Shown: positions 26,046-34,997 of the stretch, one piece after another | How the letters are laid out: every line of letters starts with the position of its first letter | Position numbering within the stretch: position 1 is the stretch's first letter | Position numbers and translations under genes: made by a program | Assembly (NCBI RefSeq): GCF_001591545.1 | Contig: NZ_BCVC01000003.1 | Coordinates: forward strand, 350,057 to 414,056 | DNA: 64,000 nt | Direction: 5' to 3' | From: Lederbergia lenta NBRC 16444 | GTDB taxonomy: Bacteria > Bacillota > Bacilli > Bacillales > Bacillaceae_C | The notes under the pieces: model-generated | What the model was told of the DNA's origin: nothing | Database searches by the model: none | What the model saw: the letters and a program-made list of their open reading frames with translations, nothing else

Positions 26046-27449
26046 TTAAATTTTTCTTTTTTCCGCTAAGTCAGCAGCCAATTGATTTGTACGTTTTTTA
26101 TTCAATGGATATAAGAATACTAAAATTAAGAAAATTACTAGAAAGATGATTGCTGGCACCAAGGTTGCTAGCTTATGAATACCCTCTAAAGCATCTTGTG
26201 TTTGCATTTCACGGGTTGCATCATATCCAACTGCCGCAATCGCTAAACCACCGACGCCACCGGCAATTGCTTGTCCCACTTTACGAGCAAATGAATAAAC
26301 AGAATATACAGTTCCATCTTCTCGTAAACCTGTTAAGTATTCATGATAATCGATCACATCTGTTACGAATGCCCAAACTACTAGATTAAAGAATCCATAT
26401 CCAAACATAGCGATGGATAAAATTGCGATAAATGGAGTAGCAGTTAAGTTTGGCAAGAGGTATAAAAGCGCATACACCGCGGCTGAAAGTAATAAACCAG
26501 CTGCCGCTACTTCCTTTTTACCATATTTAGTAACCAATGGTTTTACCATTGGAATAGCAATCAATACAGTGGCTGTTTGGAGAAACCCTACAATACTTAA
26601 CGCTTTTGCATTGCTGAAAAAGTCTTTAAACAAGTATACGTTAACTGCACCGATTAGCATAAAGCAAACCATGAAAATAAGAGAAGCGATCAGGATCCAA
26701 ATTAATGGTTTGTTTTTCACCAAGCCTTTTAATGTCTTTCCTAAATTTCCTTTTTCTTTTCCCCCTTCTGGCGCAACAATTCGTTCAGTTGATAATTTAT
26801 AACATGCCATGTAACAAGAGATAGAAAGAATACCGAAAATGATTGCTCCAAGAAGAAAACGGTTTGCATCAGCCTTATTATCTACAAATAAAATAAGCGG
26901 TCCTGCTACATTAATAATTAAGCCTGCCAAATTGGCACCTAAAGTTCTATATGTGGACAATGTTGTCCGTTCAACTGGATCACTTGTAATGACAGATGCC
27001 ATGGAGCCATATGGGATATTAACTGTACTGTATAATGTTCCCCATAAAATATATGTGACAAAAGCATATGCTAGATAAAAACCATTAGACATACCCGGAA
27101 TATGCACAAACATTAAGATACCAGAAATCACAAGTGGGAAGGACATTCTGAAGATCCACGGTTTAAATTTACCGTGTTTTCCTGTTTTTCTTGTATCAAT
27201 GAAACGTCCCCATGTAACATCCGCTATCGCATCCCATAATCGCGCAATCATAAAAAGTACTCCGACAGTGGCTGCACTAATATGGAAAACATCCGTATAG
27301 TAAACCATTAAAAATGAGGCTACTAGGATAAAAAAGAAATCGTTTCCAAAATCACCAAATAAATAACCAAGTTTATCTCTCATACCAAACTTTCTAATTT
27401 CCGGTGTTGTATTTACTTCCATTTCATCTAGTCTCACAGGTTGTCCCAT
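26046..27449 (-). CDS. GPH-family glycoside:cation symporter
   Basis: This 467-aa protein has 12 predicted TM segments and GPH (MelB/XynP/YicJ-type) signatures: FGDFGNDFFFILVASF in TM1, the RLWDAIADVTWG loop and GKFKPWIFRMSFP. The family imports glycosides, pentosides or glucuronides with Na+ or H+. It is the transporter of the sugar-oxidation cluster. A candidate cre site lies 318 bp upstream (27767-27780), suggesting CcpA repression. The substrate is unknown; the accompanying oxidoreductases suggest an unusual glycoside and not a common disaccharide. Confidence 0.9.
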   Translation of the reverse strand: MGQPVRLDEMEVNTTPEIRKFGMRDKLGYLFGDFGNDFFFILVASFLMVYYTDVFHISAATVGVLFMIARLWDAIADVTWGRFIDTRKTGKHGKFKPWIFRMSFPLVISGILMFVHIPGMSNGFYLAYAFVTYILWGTLYSTVNIPYGSMASVITSDPVERTTLSTYRTLGANLAGLIINVAGPLILFVDNKADANRFLLGAIIFGILSISCYMACYKLSTERIVAPEGGKEKGNLGKTLKGLVKNKPLIWILIASLIFMVCFMLIGAVNVYLFKDFFSNAKALSIVGFLQTATVLIAIPMVKPLVTKYGKKEVAAAGLLLSAAVYALLYLLPNLTATPFIAILSIAMFGYGFFNLVVWAFVTDVIDYHEYLTGLREDGTVYSVYSFARKVGQAIAGGVGGLAIAAVGYDATREMQTQDALEGIHKLATLVPAIIFLVIFLILVFLYPLNKKRTNQLAADLAEKRKI

Positions 27450-27966
27450 CTTTTATTCCCCCATTATCTTATAAGTGAATTGATTCATCTAGCTTCATCT
27501 GATAGGCATCTTAATTGGTCATTCTATAGATACTTTTTCTGATGATATATCCATTTTTTTAGCAGCATTGAAAACTTTGTTCATTTCTTAGTTCGAGTGG
27601 TAATGACTTTCATACTAATTTTCTCTGTTTTAGAATACGTAGCTAAACTATTAATCTCTTTTACCTTGGAGAAATCTTCGCTTTCATTAGTTTGTTGTTG
27701 ATACAAACTAATTTCTTGTCAAATATTCTCTCAGTAATTCTAGCGTTTTAACTAATGTTCGCTTAATGTAAGCGCATTCTCACCTCGCTTGTTTTTATAT
27801 TAACTAAATTCCTCTCATTACGCATTATCTGTAGATGCCTTTTTTCGACATAAATTTGATTCATATTGCTAACTTATACACGAATCCTCTAATCTTTAAA
27901 TATAAATCTTCTGATAAAGAAAAAGCTCTCCCAATGGTTAATTTTTAATAGGAAGGAAGAAAGAAA
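27450..27966. other. Long leader/intergenic region of the symporter gene
   Basis: About 520 bp without a credible gene. It contains a small hairpin (TTAGTTTGT/ACAAACTAA, 27687-27711) and the candidate cre site at 27767-27780. No known riboswitch motif was recognised. Confidence 0.5.
27767..27780 (-). promoter_or_regulatory. Candidate cre (CcpA) site
   Basis: TGTAAGCGCATTCT on the plus strand matches the catabolite-responsive consensus TGWAARCGYTWNCW at 13 of 14 positions. The location upstream of a sugar symporter is sensible. Function is inferred. Confidence 0.5.
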
Positions 27967-28001
27967 AAAGGTAGTTGGAATGAGTCATTCCAACTACCTT
28001 T
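27967..28001 (-). terminator. Terminator of the aldo/keto reductase gene
   Basis: GGTAGTTGGAATGA and TCATTCCAACTACC form a long stem, followed on the minus strand by TTTTTTCTTTC. Confidence 0.88.
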
Positions 28002-28048
28002 CATCTTCAATCTCAAATACCTACTATTATGTCAGTTATTCCTTATTA

Positions 28049-28993
28049 TCAAGCTAAAATAGCTTCAATTTTCTCTATGGACTCTTTCGTTAATTCCAGT
28101 TCACTTCCCTTGATATTCGCCTCTATCTGATCTGGTCGGCTAGCTCCGACTAGGGCACTTGCCACATTTGGTTGGCGCAAGATCCAGGCAATTGCGAGTG
28201 CTGGCAGTGTAGCATCTAGGTCCAAAGCCAACTTTTCTAAGTTTCCAAGCTTCGCAATATTTTCTTCTGTAAGGAAGTTTTTCACTGAAGAATTGATCGT
28301 ATCATTTGCTGCACGACTGCCCTCTGGAATCTTACCATCTTTGTACTTTCCAGTAAGTATTCCTTGAGCTAATGGTGAAAATACAACTTGAGAAATGCCG
28401 TGTTTACTTGATACTGGAATAACTTCCTCTTCAATATAGCGATTTAACATATTATATTGTGGTTGATTTACAACAATTCGATCGAGTAAATACTTATCTG
28501 CTGTTCCAATTGCTTCTTCAATTTGAGCAGCGCTCCACTCACTAACACCTGCATATAGAATTTTCCCTTGACGAATTAAATCATCAATGACTCTCAATGT
28601 TTCTTCCACTGGTGTTTCTGGATCATAACGATGACAATAGAAAATATCGACATAATCCAAGTTCATTCTTTTCAAACTATTATGCAGTTGCTCGTATACA
28701 TGTTTTCTAGATAGACCACGATCGTTTGGCCCCTCACCCATTGGCCAAAATGCCTTTGTAGTAATGATATATGATTCACGCGGGAATTCTTTTAAAGCTT
28801 TTGCCATGACCTTCTCACCTTCACCACGTTCATATACATTGGCAGAGTCAAAGAAGTTAATTCCTAATTCATATGCTTTATGTATTGTTTTCTCCGCTGT
28901 ATTATCTTCCACTGATTTTCCATAAGTTAACCAGCTACCCAGACTTATTTCACTTACTTTTAATCCTGATCGACCTAATCTACGGTATTTCAT
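28049..28993 (-). CDS. Aldo/keto reductase (Kv-beta / YghZ-like branch)
   Basis: This 314-aa NADPH-dependent TIM-barrel reductase has the tetrad region FDSANVYERGEGE (Asp, Tyr), KAFWPM (Lys) and FYCHRYDPETP (His), and the cofactor segment IVVNQPQYNMLNR with C-terminal GASRPDQIEAN. The length and motifs fit the potassium-channel beta-subunit-like branch. I start it at ATG 28993 because GGGAG is 8 bases upstream; ATG 28999 is too close. It sits beside the glycoside cluster and may handle a keto or aldehyde product, but it has its own terminator. Confidence 0.86.
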   Translation of the reverse strand: MKYRRLGRSGLKVSEISLGSWLTYGKSVEDNTAEKTIHKAYELGINFFDSANVYERGEGEKVMAKALKEFPRESYIITTKAFWPMGEGPNDRGLSRKHVYEQLHNSLKRMNLDYVDIFYCHRYDPETPVEETLRVIDDLIRQGKILYAGVSEWSAAQIEEAIGTADKYLLDRIVVNQPQYNMLNRYIEEEVIPVSSKHGISQVVFSPLAQGILTGKYKDGKIPEGSRAANDTINSSVKNFLTEENIAKLGNLEKLALDLDATLPALAIAWILRQPNVASALVGASRPDQIEANIKGSELELTKESIEKIEAILA

Positions 28994-29110
28994 TTTCATC
29001 TCTCCCTTTTAATGAAGAATGAGAATTCTCTCTATTTCATCATCTTAAAATTTGATAACGCTGTCAAGCCAGGGGTATGCTAAATATTGTAAAGTTTCAT
29101 ACTTCTAAAG

Positions 29111-29130
29111 TGGAAAACGCTTGTTTTCCA
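29111..29130. promoter_or_regulatory. Palindrome between divergent AKR and HAD genes
   Basis: TGGAAAAC and GTTTTCCA are perfect arms around GCTT. The centre GAAAACGCTTGT also resembles the cre core. It lies midway between the starts at 28993 and 29189, so it could be an operator for either gene. Confidence 0.4.
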
Positions 29131-29188
29131 ATGCATTTTAATTATAATATGATAAACTTCAAGTAATATGATATAGAAGGAGAAATAA

Positions 29189-29977
29189 ATGACTGACTAT
29201 CAAGTATTATTCCTAGATATTGACGGAACGATATTAAAACCTGATCATACATATGAAGCTTCTACCAGAGATGCCATTTTACAAGCAAAGGATATAGGAA
29301 TAGAAGTATTTTTAGCTACCGGCAGACCACTTCATGAAATTTCAGACTTAGCTGAAGAACTCAATATTCATTCCTTTATTGGTTATAATGGTGCACTTGC
29401 CATCTATAAGGAACAAACAATTGTAAATGAACCGATGCAAGCTGAGGTTATTATGCAATTTGTAGAAATCGCTAAAAAGCATGGACATGAAATTGTTTTA
29501 TATTCAAATGAAAAAAATTACTTTACTAATCTGGATGTTCCATGTGCACAAAATTTTATTCATATGTTTCAAATGGAGAAAAATGATGTGTATAGTGATC
29601 AAGTCGCAGATCAAATTCTTGGTCTTACTTTAATCAAGTTAAAAGAAGAAGACATTGCCCTTTATGAATTACATGCAAGCTATCATTTTTCGCAAGTAAA
29701 TGTGGATGGGCTACGCAATTGTTACGATGTAATAAGGGATACAGTGAATAAAGGACGTGCAATTGAGAAACTACTAGAACGAATGAATATTTCAAGCGAC
29801 AAAGCCATTGCTTTCGGTGATGGGATGAATGACAAAGAAATGTTAGCTACTGTTGGAGAAGGCTTTGTCATGGGAAATGCCAATTCCAATTTGTTTGAGT
29901 ATGGAAACCGGAAAACAACTGCTGTTACTGAATCAGGAATTTTTAACGGACTTAAAACAATTGGCGTGGTTAAATAA
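29189..29977 (+). CDS. Cof-type HAD-superfamily phosphatase
   Basis: This 262-aa protein carries the HAD motifs in order: I LDIDGTI (catalytic Asp), II LATGRPL, III Lys in NKGRAIEKLL, and IV FGDGMNDKEML. The Cof (IIB) cap lies between about residues 85 and 190. Members dephosphorylate sugar phosphates, FMN or cofactors; the substrate is not predictable. AAGGAG is present before the ATG. It appears to be a single gene. Confidence 0.9.
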   Translation: MTDYQVLFLDIDGTILKPDHTYEASTRDAILQAKDIGIEVFLATGRPLHEISDLAEELNIHSFIGYNGALAIYKEQTIVNEPMQAEVIMQFVEIAKKHGHEIVLYSNEKNYFTNLDVPCAQNFIHMFQMEKNDVYSDQVADQILGLTLIKLKEEDIALYELHASYHFSQVNVDGLRNCYDVIRDTVNKGRAIEKLLERMNISSDKAIAFGDGMNDKEMLATVGEGFVMGNANSNLFEYGNRKTTAVTESGIFNGLKTIGVVK

Positions 29978-30101
29978 GCATAAAGTTTGTCGTTTTTGAT
30001 AAAAACTTCATCTTTTTTCACAACAATTGGCTTTTTGGATAGGTTTTTTGTTATAATCAAGTTATATGTTTTGCAATACACTTAAAGTGAGGTAATTTCT
30101 T

Positions 30102-30314
30102 ATGAGTCAATTTGTTAAATCCGGTGAAGCAGCACCAACTGCAGGCACTTATGTAGAAGTAGGACACGGTGGCGGTAAAGTAAAAGACGGCCAACGCGTA
30201 GAAGTACAACAAGGCGATAAATTGCCTGAGCTAAAAGCTTACACAGTTACAATCACACATAAAGGCGAAGAAAAGAAAAAAGATCGTCAACATGTATGGA
30301 TGTTAGATAAGTAA
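30102..30314 (+). CDS. YjzC-like small protein
   Basis: This 70-aa cytoplasmic protein begins MSQFVKSGEAAPTAGTYVEV and continues with GQRVEVQQGDKLPE. It resembles the YjzC family of short Bacillus proteins of unknown function (a PG.APxxGxYVEVG core). GAGGTAA precedes the start, and a clear terminator follows. Confidence 0.65.
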   Translation: MSQFVKSGEAAPTAGTYVEVGHGGGKVKDGQRVEVQQGDKLPELKAYTVTITHKGEEKKKDRQHVWMLDK

Positions 30315-30323
30315 GATTTGATG

Positions 30324-30349
30324 GTGTGCAGAAATTGCACACTTTTTTT
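30324..30349 (+). terminator. Terminator of the YjzC-like gene
   Basis: GTGTGCA and TGCACAC around GAAAT, followed by seven T. Confidence 0.88.
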
Positions 30350-30380
30350 ATTTTACCTCCCCATTAACCTAATATAAAAG

Positions 30381-30422
30381 AATCCCCCAAAACCTATGTA
30401 AATCTTGTTTTTGGGGGATTTG
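30381..30422. terminator. Second hairpin after the YjzC-like gene
   Basis: AATCCCCCAAAA and TTTTTGGGGGATT pair around about 17 bases. Confidence 0.55.
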
Positions 30423-30890
30423 TTTGTTCGGCAATGATGTTTCATGGATGAGTCCACCATATTTTAAAACATGATCAGAAGATACAAATGGAAGTGTTTT
30501 CCCTTCTATATCTCCCAAAGGGCTTTTCTTTATGCAAGGTTCGGGTGTATCTTTTGTACTACGGATCGCTACGCTCAAAAAATCTCCACCCTTTCCCCCT
30601 TGCATTCCGAAATTTTGGCGGTGCAGGGCTATCGCCAAGCTGAACCATACCGAAACAAGGAAAAAAACCTATAAAGATTTCACCTCTTTAATTTCGAAAT
30701 GCCCCTAAGAGAGCTCCGTATTTTCTTTTTAAGGGTTTGTTTTGTTTTCTCCTAAGTCTTGATAACTTTGGCGCAACCTTTAAAAACGCTCAGAAGGCGA
30801 TTTAAATCGTTTGTCAACCCTATCGGATTGAAGGGAGGATAGATTAAAGTTATGTTGAATGAAGACTAAGAGGAAAAATAATAAAGTATA
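30423..30890. other. Gene-free accessory region
   Basis: About 470 bp with no credible gene. A minus-strand reading frame (30369-30638) has no ribosome binding site and runs through the hairpin. The text includes GATCGCTACGCTC and GGCGGTGCAGGGCTATCGCC, which look like remnants of interspersed elements, but I cannot classify them. Confidence 0.4.
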
Positions 30891-31363
30891 TGGGTGTGGT
30901 TGTGAAAATATTAGTGAAGAAATTAATTATTTTAACTGTGGTCTTTTCTATGTTTAGTTTTGTTTTACATGACTCTGCTGAAGCTTATGCATCTGAAAGT
31001 TCATTCCTGAAAGCGTTACTTACAATATAAGTGAAGATGATTTAATACCTGAGGAATTTTTTGATCCAAATCATCCGTTGACTATTAAAAGCCTCTATTC
31101 TAATATTAGCGGCTGGTCCTGTATTGATAGGTGGAGTTTTATATGTTGCCGGTTCTTGGGTATATAATGCTGTTAAATCTTTTTTGAAAGCTGAAACAGC
31201 CGATCAAATTATATCCAAAAAGAAAAAAGCATCTATCAGAAAAGAATTTCCAAGCGAATACCTAAATAAAACCCTTAATGAAATTGAAAAAGATGCAAAA
31301 GCAGGTAAAGCAAGGGCGAAAAAAGCAAAAAAACTTTTGACTGATAAAAGATTTAATAAATAA
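30891..31363 (+). pseudogene. Frameshifted small secreted toxin-like protein
   Basis: A single ancestral product can be followed through several frames. Frame from 30891: MGVVVKILVKKLIILTVVFS (signal peptide). Then HDSAEAYASESS in another frame (about 30962-31005), ESVTYNISEDDLIPEEF in a third (31009-31084), and ILILAAGPVLIGG plus the C-terminal part to the stop at 31363. Three frame changes fall at or near short homopolymers (T, C/T and A runs), so either decay or sequencing indels are possible. The C-terminal 55 residues (KKKKASIRKEFPSEYLNKT to LLTDKRFNK) resemble the small basic C-terminal domains found at the ends of Firmicutes polymorphic toxins. The next gene encodes a DUF4288 protein, often immunity-like. 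Confidence 0.6.
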
Positions 31364-31382
31364 AGATCATGGGGGGAGTCCT

Positions 31383-31712
31383 TTGTATGATATTTACTCT
31401 GTGAAACTATTATTTGAATCTATAGTTTCACCTAATCCAAGTCCTGAAAAAACTTTTGAAGAAAGGATTATTTTAATTAAATCGGATAATATTGAGGATA
31501 TTAATCAAATGGTATATGACCATTTCAAACCAGAAACCTATCCAAATAGTGAAGGAGGATTAACCACTTTAAAGCTAGTTAATGATGTTTTTGAATTAGT
31601 AGATGATCTGAATGACTCTGTAAACTTTAAAGAAGTTTATAGTCGACATCTTTTATTTGATCAAGAAATCACTTTCGAAAAAGTAGTTAATTTATTTTCT
31701 TTAGATAAATAA
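31383..31712 (+). CDS. DUF4288-like protein, candidate immunity protein
   Basis: This 109-aa, acidic, cytoplasmic protein begins at TTG 31383 (product MYDIYSVKLLFESIV) with GGGGGGAG 5 bases upstream. It resembles DUF4288 proteins, short domains commonly encoded next to toxin genes. It lies 20 bp after the decayed toxin-like gene and is itself intact. Persistence of the immunity gene after loss of the toxin is a familiar outcome, since it may protect against related strains (inference). Confidence 0.65.
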   Translation: MYDIYSVKLLFESIVSPNPSPEKTFEERIILIKSDNIEDINQMVYDHFKPETYPNSEGGLTTLKLVNDVFELVDDLNDSVNFKEVYSRHLLFDQEITFEKVVNLFSLDK

Positions 31713-31721
31713 AGCTAGATT

Positions 31722-31777
31722 ATCATAAAAGCCGACGATTCTTTTTCCTAGATAAAGGAATCGTCGGCTTTTATGAT
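31722..31777. terminator. Long perfect hairpin after the DUF4288-like gene
   Basis: The arms 31722-31741 and 31758-31777 are perfectly complementary over 20 bp (core AAAAGCCGACGATTC / GAATCGTCGGCTTTT), with a 16-base loop. A and T runs inside the arms allow termination in both directions. Confidence 0.75.
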
Positions 31778-32437
31778 TTCTACTTATTTGAGATTAGAGA
31801 GCTATTTATAGCGTCTGTCAACGGTACCGGACCATAGGGAGGAGTTGATAGACTCACTTTCCAAGATCCTCTTGGCTTGGAACAAACAACCGTTTGTTCC
31901 TGCCTACCGGCGAGGGAGCCCCACAAGGATTGAGGGTTTGGGGGGAATATGATTTTGATAAAAGCTAAAAAAGTTTGGGGATGTTGTCCCCTTCCGCAAT
32001 TATTTTTTCCGCTTATCCTTCGCCTACATACATCTATTTGTATTCTTAATATCCAATTCAAATTTCCCTATTTTCTCTAGATCCCAAAGTTGCAATTCTG
32101 AACCCAATTATTACCTTTAGACAAAACCATTGATACGGGGTAAAAAAGCCTTTCGTAAAAAATCTCCTACCACCCTCTCATATACAAGCAGCTTAACAAA
32201 ACTCCGATTAGTCAGGTAAGTGAGTTTTTTTAATATTTATGATTATTCCTATATTCAGAGGGTATAGAGTATTCATGACTTATTTTGAGCATTTATAAAG
32301 AAACCACCCACCATATTATCCACTCCCCCATATATACGGTATTATCCCGAATTATGGAAATTTATGAATATTGTGTCTAATTTAATACTCATGGATAATT
32401 ATGAACGGAGACAAAAAACAGAGGAGGTTCTTACATT
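31778..32437. other. Gene-free region upstream of the amino-acid transporter
   Basis: About 650 bp without a supported gene. 31800-32000 is markedly more GC-rich than its surroundings (ACGGTACCGGACC, CTACCGGCGAGGGAGCC), which is unlike a normal intergenic region and may be an unrecognised element or RNA. 32260-32410 is AT-rich leader with several ATGAATA/TTCATG-type half-sites, possibly for an ArgR/AhrC-like regulator, unproven. Confidence 0.4.
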
Positions 32438-33217
32438 TTGAGGAAAAGGATATTCTTTTTATTGGCAGCTTTATCTCTTTTATTAGTACTTACAGCTTGT
32501 GGCAATTCAAGTGCGGATGGGAAAGGAAAAACGTATACAGTTGCTACCGATTCAAATTTTAAACCATTCGAATATAAGAATCCTAAGACTGGTGAGTTAG
32601 AAGGATTTGACATCGAAATAATTGAGGAAATTGCTGACAGAGCAGGCTTTAAAGTAAAGTTTGAAACGATGGACTTTGATGGTGTTCTTGCGGGTCTCCA
32701 ATCAGGTCGCTTTCCTATTGGGATTGCAGGTATGTCTATTACAGAAGAACGTAAGGAGTCGATCGACTTCTCTATCCCTTATTATGACTCTGGTTTAGTA
32801 ATGATGGTTCCTAATGATAGTGATATCCAGTCAATTGATGATGTTGATGGCAAAAAAATTGGTTCCCGCCAAGGATCAACGAGCCAAGCATACTTACAGG
32901 AAAATACCGGAGCAAAAGTGGAGGCGTTCCCAGAAATTGTTACCGCTTATATGGATGTGAAAGAAGGACGATTGGATGGCGCATTGTATGATTTACCAAA
33001 CGTTCTTTATTACATGAATCAAGAAGGCGACGATAAGTTAAAAACAGTTGGTGATGTACTCGAAGGCCAATCCTATGGAATTGCCTTAAAGAAGGATTCA
33101 GAAATAGTCGATGATGTCAATCAGGCATTAGAAAGCATGATCGCTGACGGAACCTATGCCAAAATATATGAAAAGTTTTTTGGCGAAGCACCTGGAGATA
33201 AGTGGTTAGGTGAATAA
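32438..33217 (+). CDS. Polar amino-acid ABC transporter, substrate-binding lipoprotein
   Basis: This 259-aa lipoprotein has the signal FFLLAALSLLLVLTAC (Cys21) and a family-3 solute-binding domain (YTVATDSNFKPFEY, ERKESIDFSIPYYDSG). It captures an amino acid, probably glutamine or arginine type, outside the membrane for the adjacent permease and ATPase. It starts at TTG 32438, about 9 bases after GAGGAGG. A hairpin between this gene and the permease probably makes the binding protein more abundant than the rest. Confidence 0.88.
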   Translation: MRKRIFFLLAALSLLLVLTACGNSSADGKGKTYTVATDSNFKPFEYKNPKTGELEGFDIEIIEEIADRAGFKVKFETMDFDGVLAGLQSGRFPIGIAGMSITEERKESIDFSIPYYDSGLVMMVPNDSDIQSIDDVDGKKIGSRQGSTSQAYLQENTGAKVEAFPEIVTAYMDVKEGRLDGALYDLPNVLYYMNQEGDDKLKTVGDVLEGQSYGIALKKDSEIVDDVNQALESMIADGTYAKIYEKFFGEAPGDKWLGE

Positions 33218-33239
33218 AAAGCTGCGTGAGCAAATTGCT

Positions 33240-33273
33240 AAAGCGCAACAAGCATTATCTTGTTGCGCTTTTT
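33240..33273 (+). terminator. Hairpin between binding protein and permease genes
   Basis: AAAGCGCAACAAG and CTTGTTGCGCTTT around CATTAT, with a short T run. It acts as a partial terminator or stabiliser; the permease follows 90 bp later with no obvious promoter of its own. Confidence 0.75.
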
Positions 33274-33361
33274 AAAACAACTTGTTTTAAATATTGATTA
33301 TCAACATACACTGGTCATACATATTATTTTTAAATATAAATATAGAGGAGAGAAATGTTAG

Positions 33362-34024
33362 ATGATAGAAGCTTTTCTAGACAGTCATTATATTCAAAGT
33401 CTACCCTTTCTCTTACAAGGGTTAGTATGGACGCTTATCATTACATTTATCGGTCTTACTTTGGGCTTTGCCCTAGGTGCATTGACCGGACTAGGACGTT
33501 TATCAAACAATAAATTTATACGAACAATTTGTGCCGTTTATGTAGAGGTTGTTCGCGGTACCCCTATTCTAGTTCAAGTGCTGTTTATTTATAATGGGTT
33601 AACAGAGGATATCATTGGTATGAATATCGATAAATTAACAGCTTCGATTATTGCCATCACTATTAATGCTGGAGCCTATATTGCTGAGATTGTTCGTGGT
33701 GCAGTGGAGTCTGTTGATAAAGGACAAAATGAAGCCGGCCGTTCAATTGGTTTAACAAGGAAACAAACGATGCGCTATATTATTTGGCCACAAGCTTTTA
33801 AACGGATGATTCCCCCTTTAGGTAACCAATTCATTATTAGTTTAAAAGATACTTCACTATTCTCCGTTATCGCTGTAGGAGAACTCTTATATATGGGTAA
33901 ACAATACTACAATGTTACTTATACACCATTCCAAACATTGATCATGGTTTGCCTTTTATACTTACTGATAACAATTCCATCATCAATTTATTTACGAAAA
34001 TTAGAGAGGAAGCTGGATGTCTAA
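33362..34024 (+). CDS. Polar amino-acid ABC transporter, permease
   Basis: This 220-aa HisM/GlnP-type permease has about five TM segments. The family loop is [18 protein letters not shown] and the EAA-like ATPase-contact loop is [21 protein letters not shown]. It forms a dimer in the membrane. AGGAG lies 11 bases upstream. Its end overlaps the ATPase gene by 8 bp. Confidence 0.9.
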   Translation: MIEAFLDSHYIQSLPFLLQGLVWTLIITFIGLTLGFALGALTGLGRLSNNKFIRTICAVYVEVVRGTPILVQVLFIYNGLTEDIIGMNIDKLTASIIAITINAGAYIAEIVRGAVESVDKGQNEAGRSIGLTRKQTMRYIIWPQAFKRMIPPLGNQFIISLKDTSLFSVIAVGELLYMGKQYYNVTYTPFQTLIMVCLLYLLITIPSSIYLRKLERKLDV

Positions 34025-34748
34025 TATGATTAGCGTAAAAGGTTTGCATAAGTCTTTCGGTAGCAATGAAGTTTTAAAGGGAATCGATTGTGAAATAGAG
34101 GAGAAAGAGGTAGTATGTGTCATTGGTCGATCAGGATCAGGTAAAAGTACGTTCCTGCGCTGCCTGAATTTATTGGAGGAAATCACTTCAGGCGATGTCA
34201 TTATTGATGGAGACAATCTAGTCGATTCGAATATTGATATTAATAAGGTTCGTTCAAAGGTAGGTATGGTTTTCCAACATTTTAATCTTTTCCCTCATAA
34301 GACGGTATTAGAAAATGTAATCCTCGGCCCGTTAAAGGTAAAAGGGCAATCAAAAACGGAGGCAGAGAATAATGCATTGCCTTTATTAGAAAAAGTGGGT
34401 CTTTTTGATAAGGCTGATGCATATCCTGATAGTCTTTCTGGTGGACAAAAGCAGCGGGTAGCCATTGCAAGATCACTTGCAATGGATCCTAAAGTTATGC
34501 TGTTCGATGAGCCAACTTCAGCACTTGATCCAGAACTTGTTGGGGATGTCCTCCAAGTAATGAAAGACCTTGCTAAAGACGGAATGACAATGGTTGTCGT
34601 GACCCATGAAATGGGATTTGCCAAAGAAGTCGGTGATAGAGTCCTGTTCATCGATGAAGGTGTAATTGCCGAAGAAGGAGATCCGGAACAGATTTTTGAT
34701 CATCCACAAAACATAAGAACGCAAGAATTTTTAAGTAAGATTCTATAA
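34017..34748 (+). CDS. Polar amino-acid ABC transporter, ATPase
   Basis: This 243-aa GlnQ/HisP-type ATPase has Walker [11 protein letters not shown] loop [10 protein letters not shown], signature LSGGQKQR, Walker [15 protein letters not shown] and H loop VVTHEM. It powers the importer encoded just upstream. The start at 34017 ([10 protein letters not shown]) has AGAGGAAG before it; translation is coupled to the permease. Confidence 0.93.
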   Translation: MSNMISVKGLHKSFGSNEVLKGIDCEIEEKEVVCVIGRSGSGKSTFLRCLNLLEEITSGDVIIDGDNLVDSNIDINKVRSKVGMVFQHFNLFPHKTVLENVILGPLKVKGQSKTEAENNALPLLEKVGLFDKADAYPDSLSGGQKQRVAIARSLAMDPKVMLFDEPTSALDPELVGDVLQVMKDLAKDGMTMVVVTHEMGFAKEVGDRVLFIDEGVIAEEGDPEQIFDHPQNIRTQEFLSKIL

Positions 34749-34750
34749 TC

Positions 34751-34801
34751 AAAATCCGCCATATATAATTGACGCTTGTCGATCATTTATGGCGGATTTT
34801 A
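34751..34801 (+). terminator. Terminator of the amino-acid importer
   Basis: AAAATCCGCCATA and TATGGCGGATTTT pair at the two ends of a 50-base hairpin with T-rich tail. Confidence 0.8.
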
Positions 34802-34997
34802 TTCGTATTATGGTCTTACTATTGATAATAGATAAGAGAGTAATATATCCTGTTGGAAACTTTACTCATATGTGTCGGAGGAGTGTTCCATTCGCTACCT
34901 TGCAATCCCACAATTGGTCATCCATTTCATTTCAAATTATTTTTGAATCCTTTTCGTTTCTTTATCCGTACATGTATTTAAAGGACGGTGGATAACG

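Noticed and set aside
30369..30638. Minus-strand reading frame of 89 codons
   Set aside because: No ribosome binding site, no recognisable domain, and its end lies inside a hairpin; probably chance or remnant sequence.
31780..32061. Minus-strand reading frame of 93 codons (ends SSLISNK)
   Set aside because: Composition follows the GC-rich non-coding stretch, no ribosome binding site; treated as unexplained sequence and not as a gene.
34789..34995. Plus-strand 68-codon frame before the AIM24 gene
   Set aside because: Starts within the terminator of the amino-acid importer and shows no conserved features.
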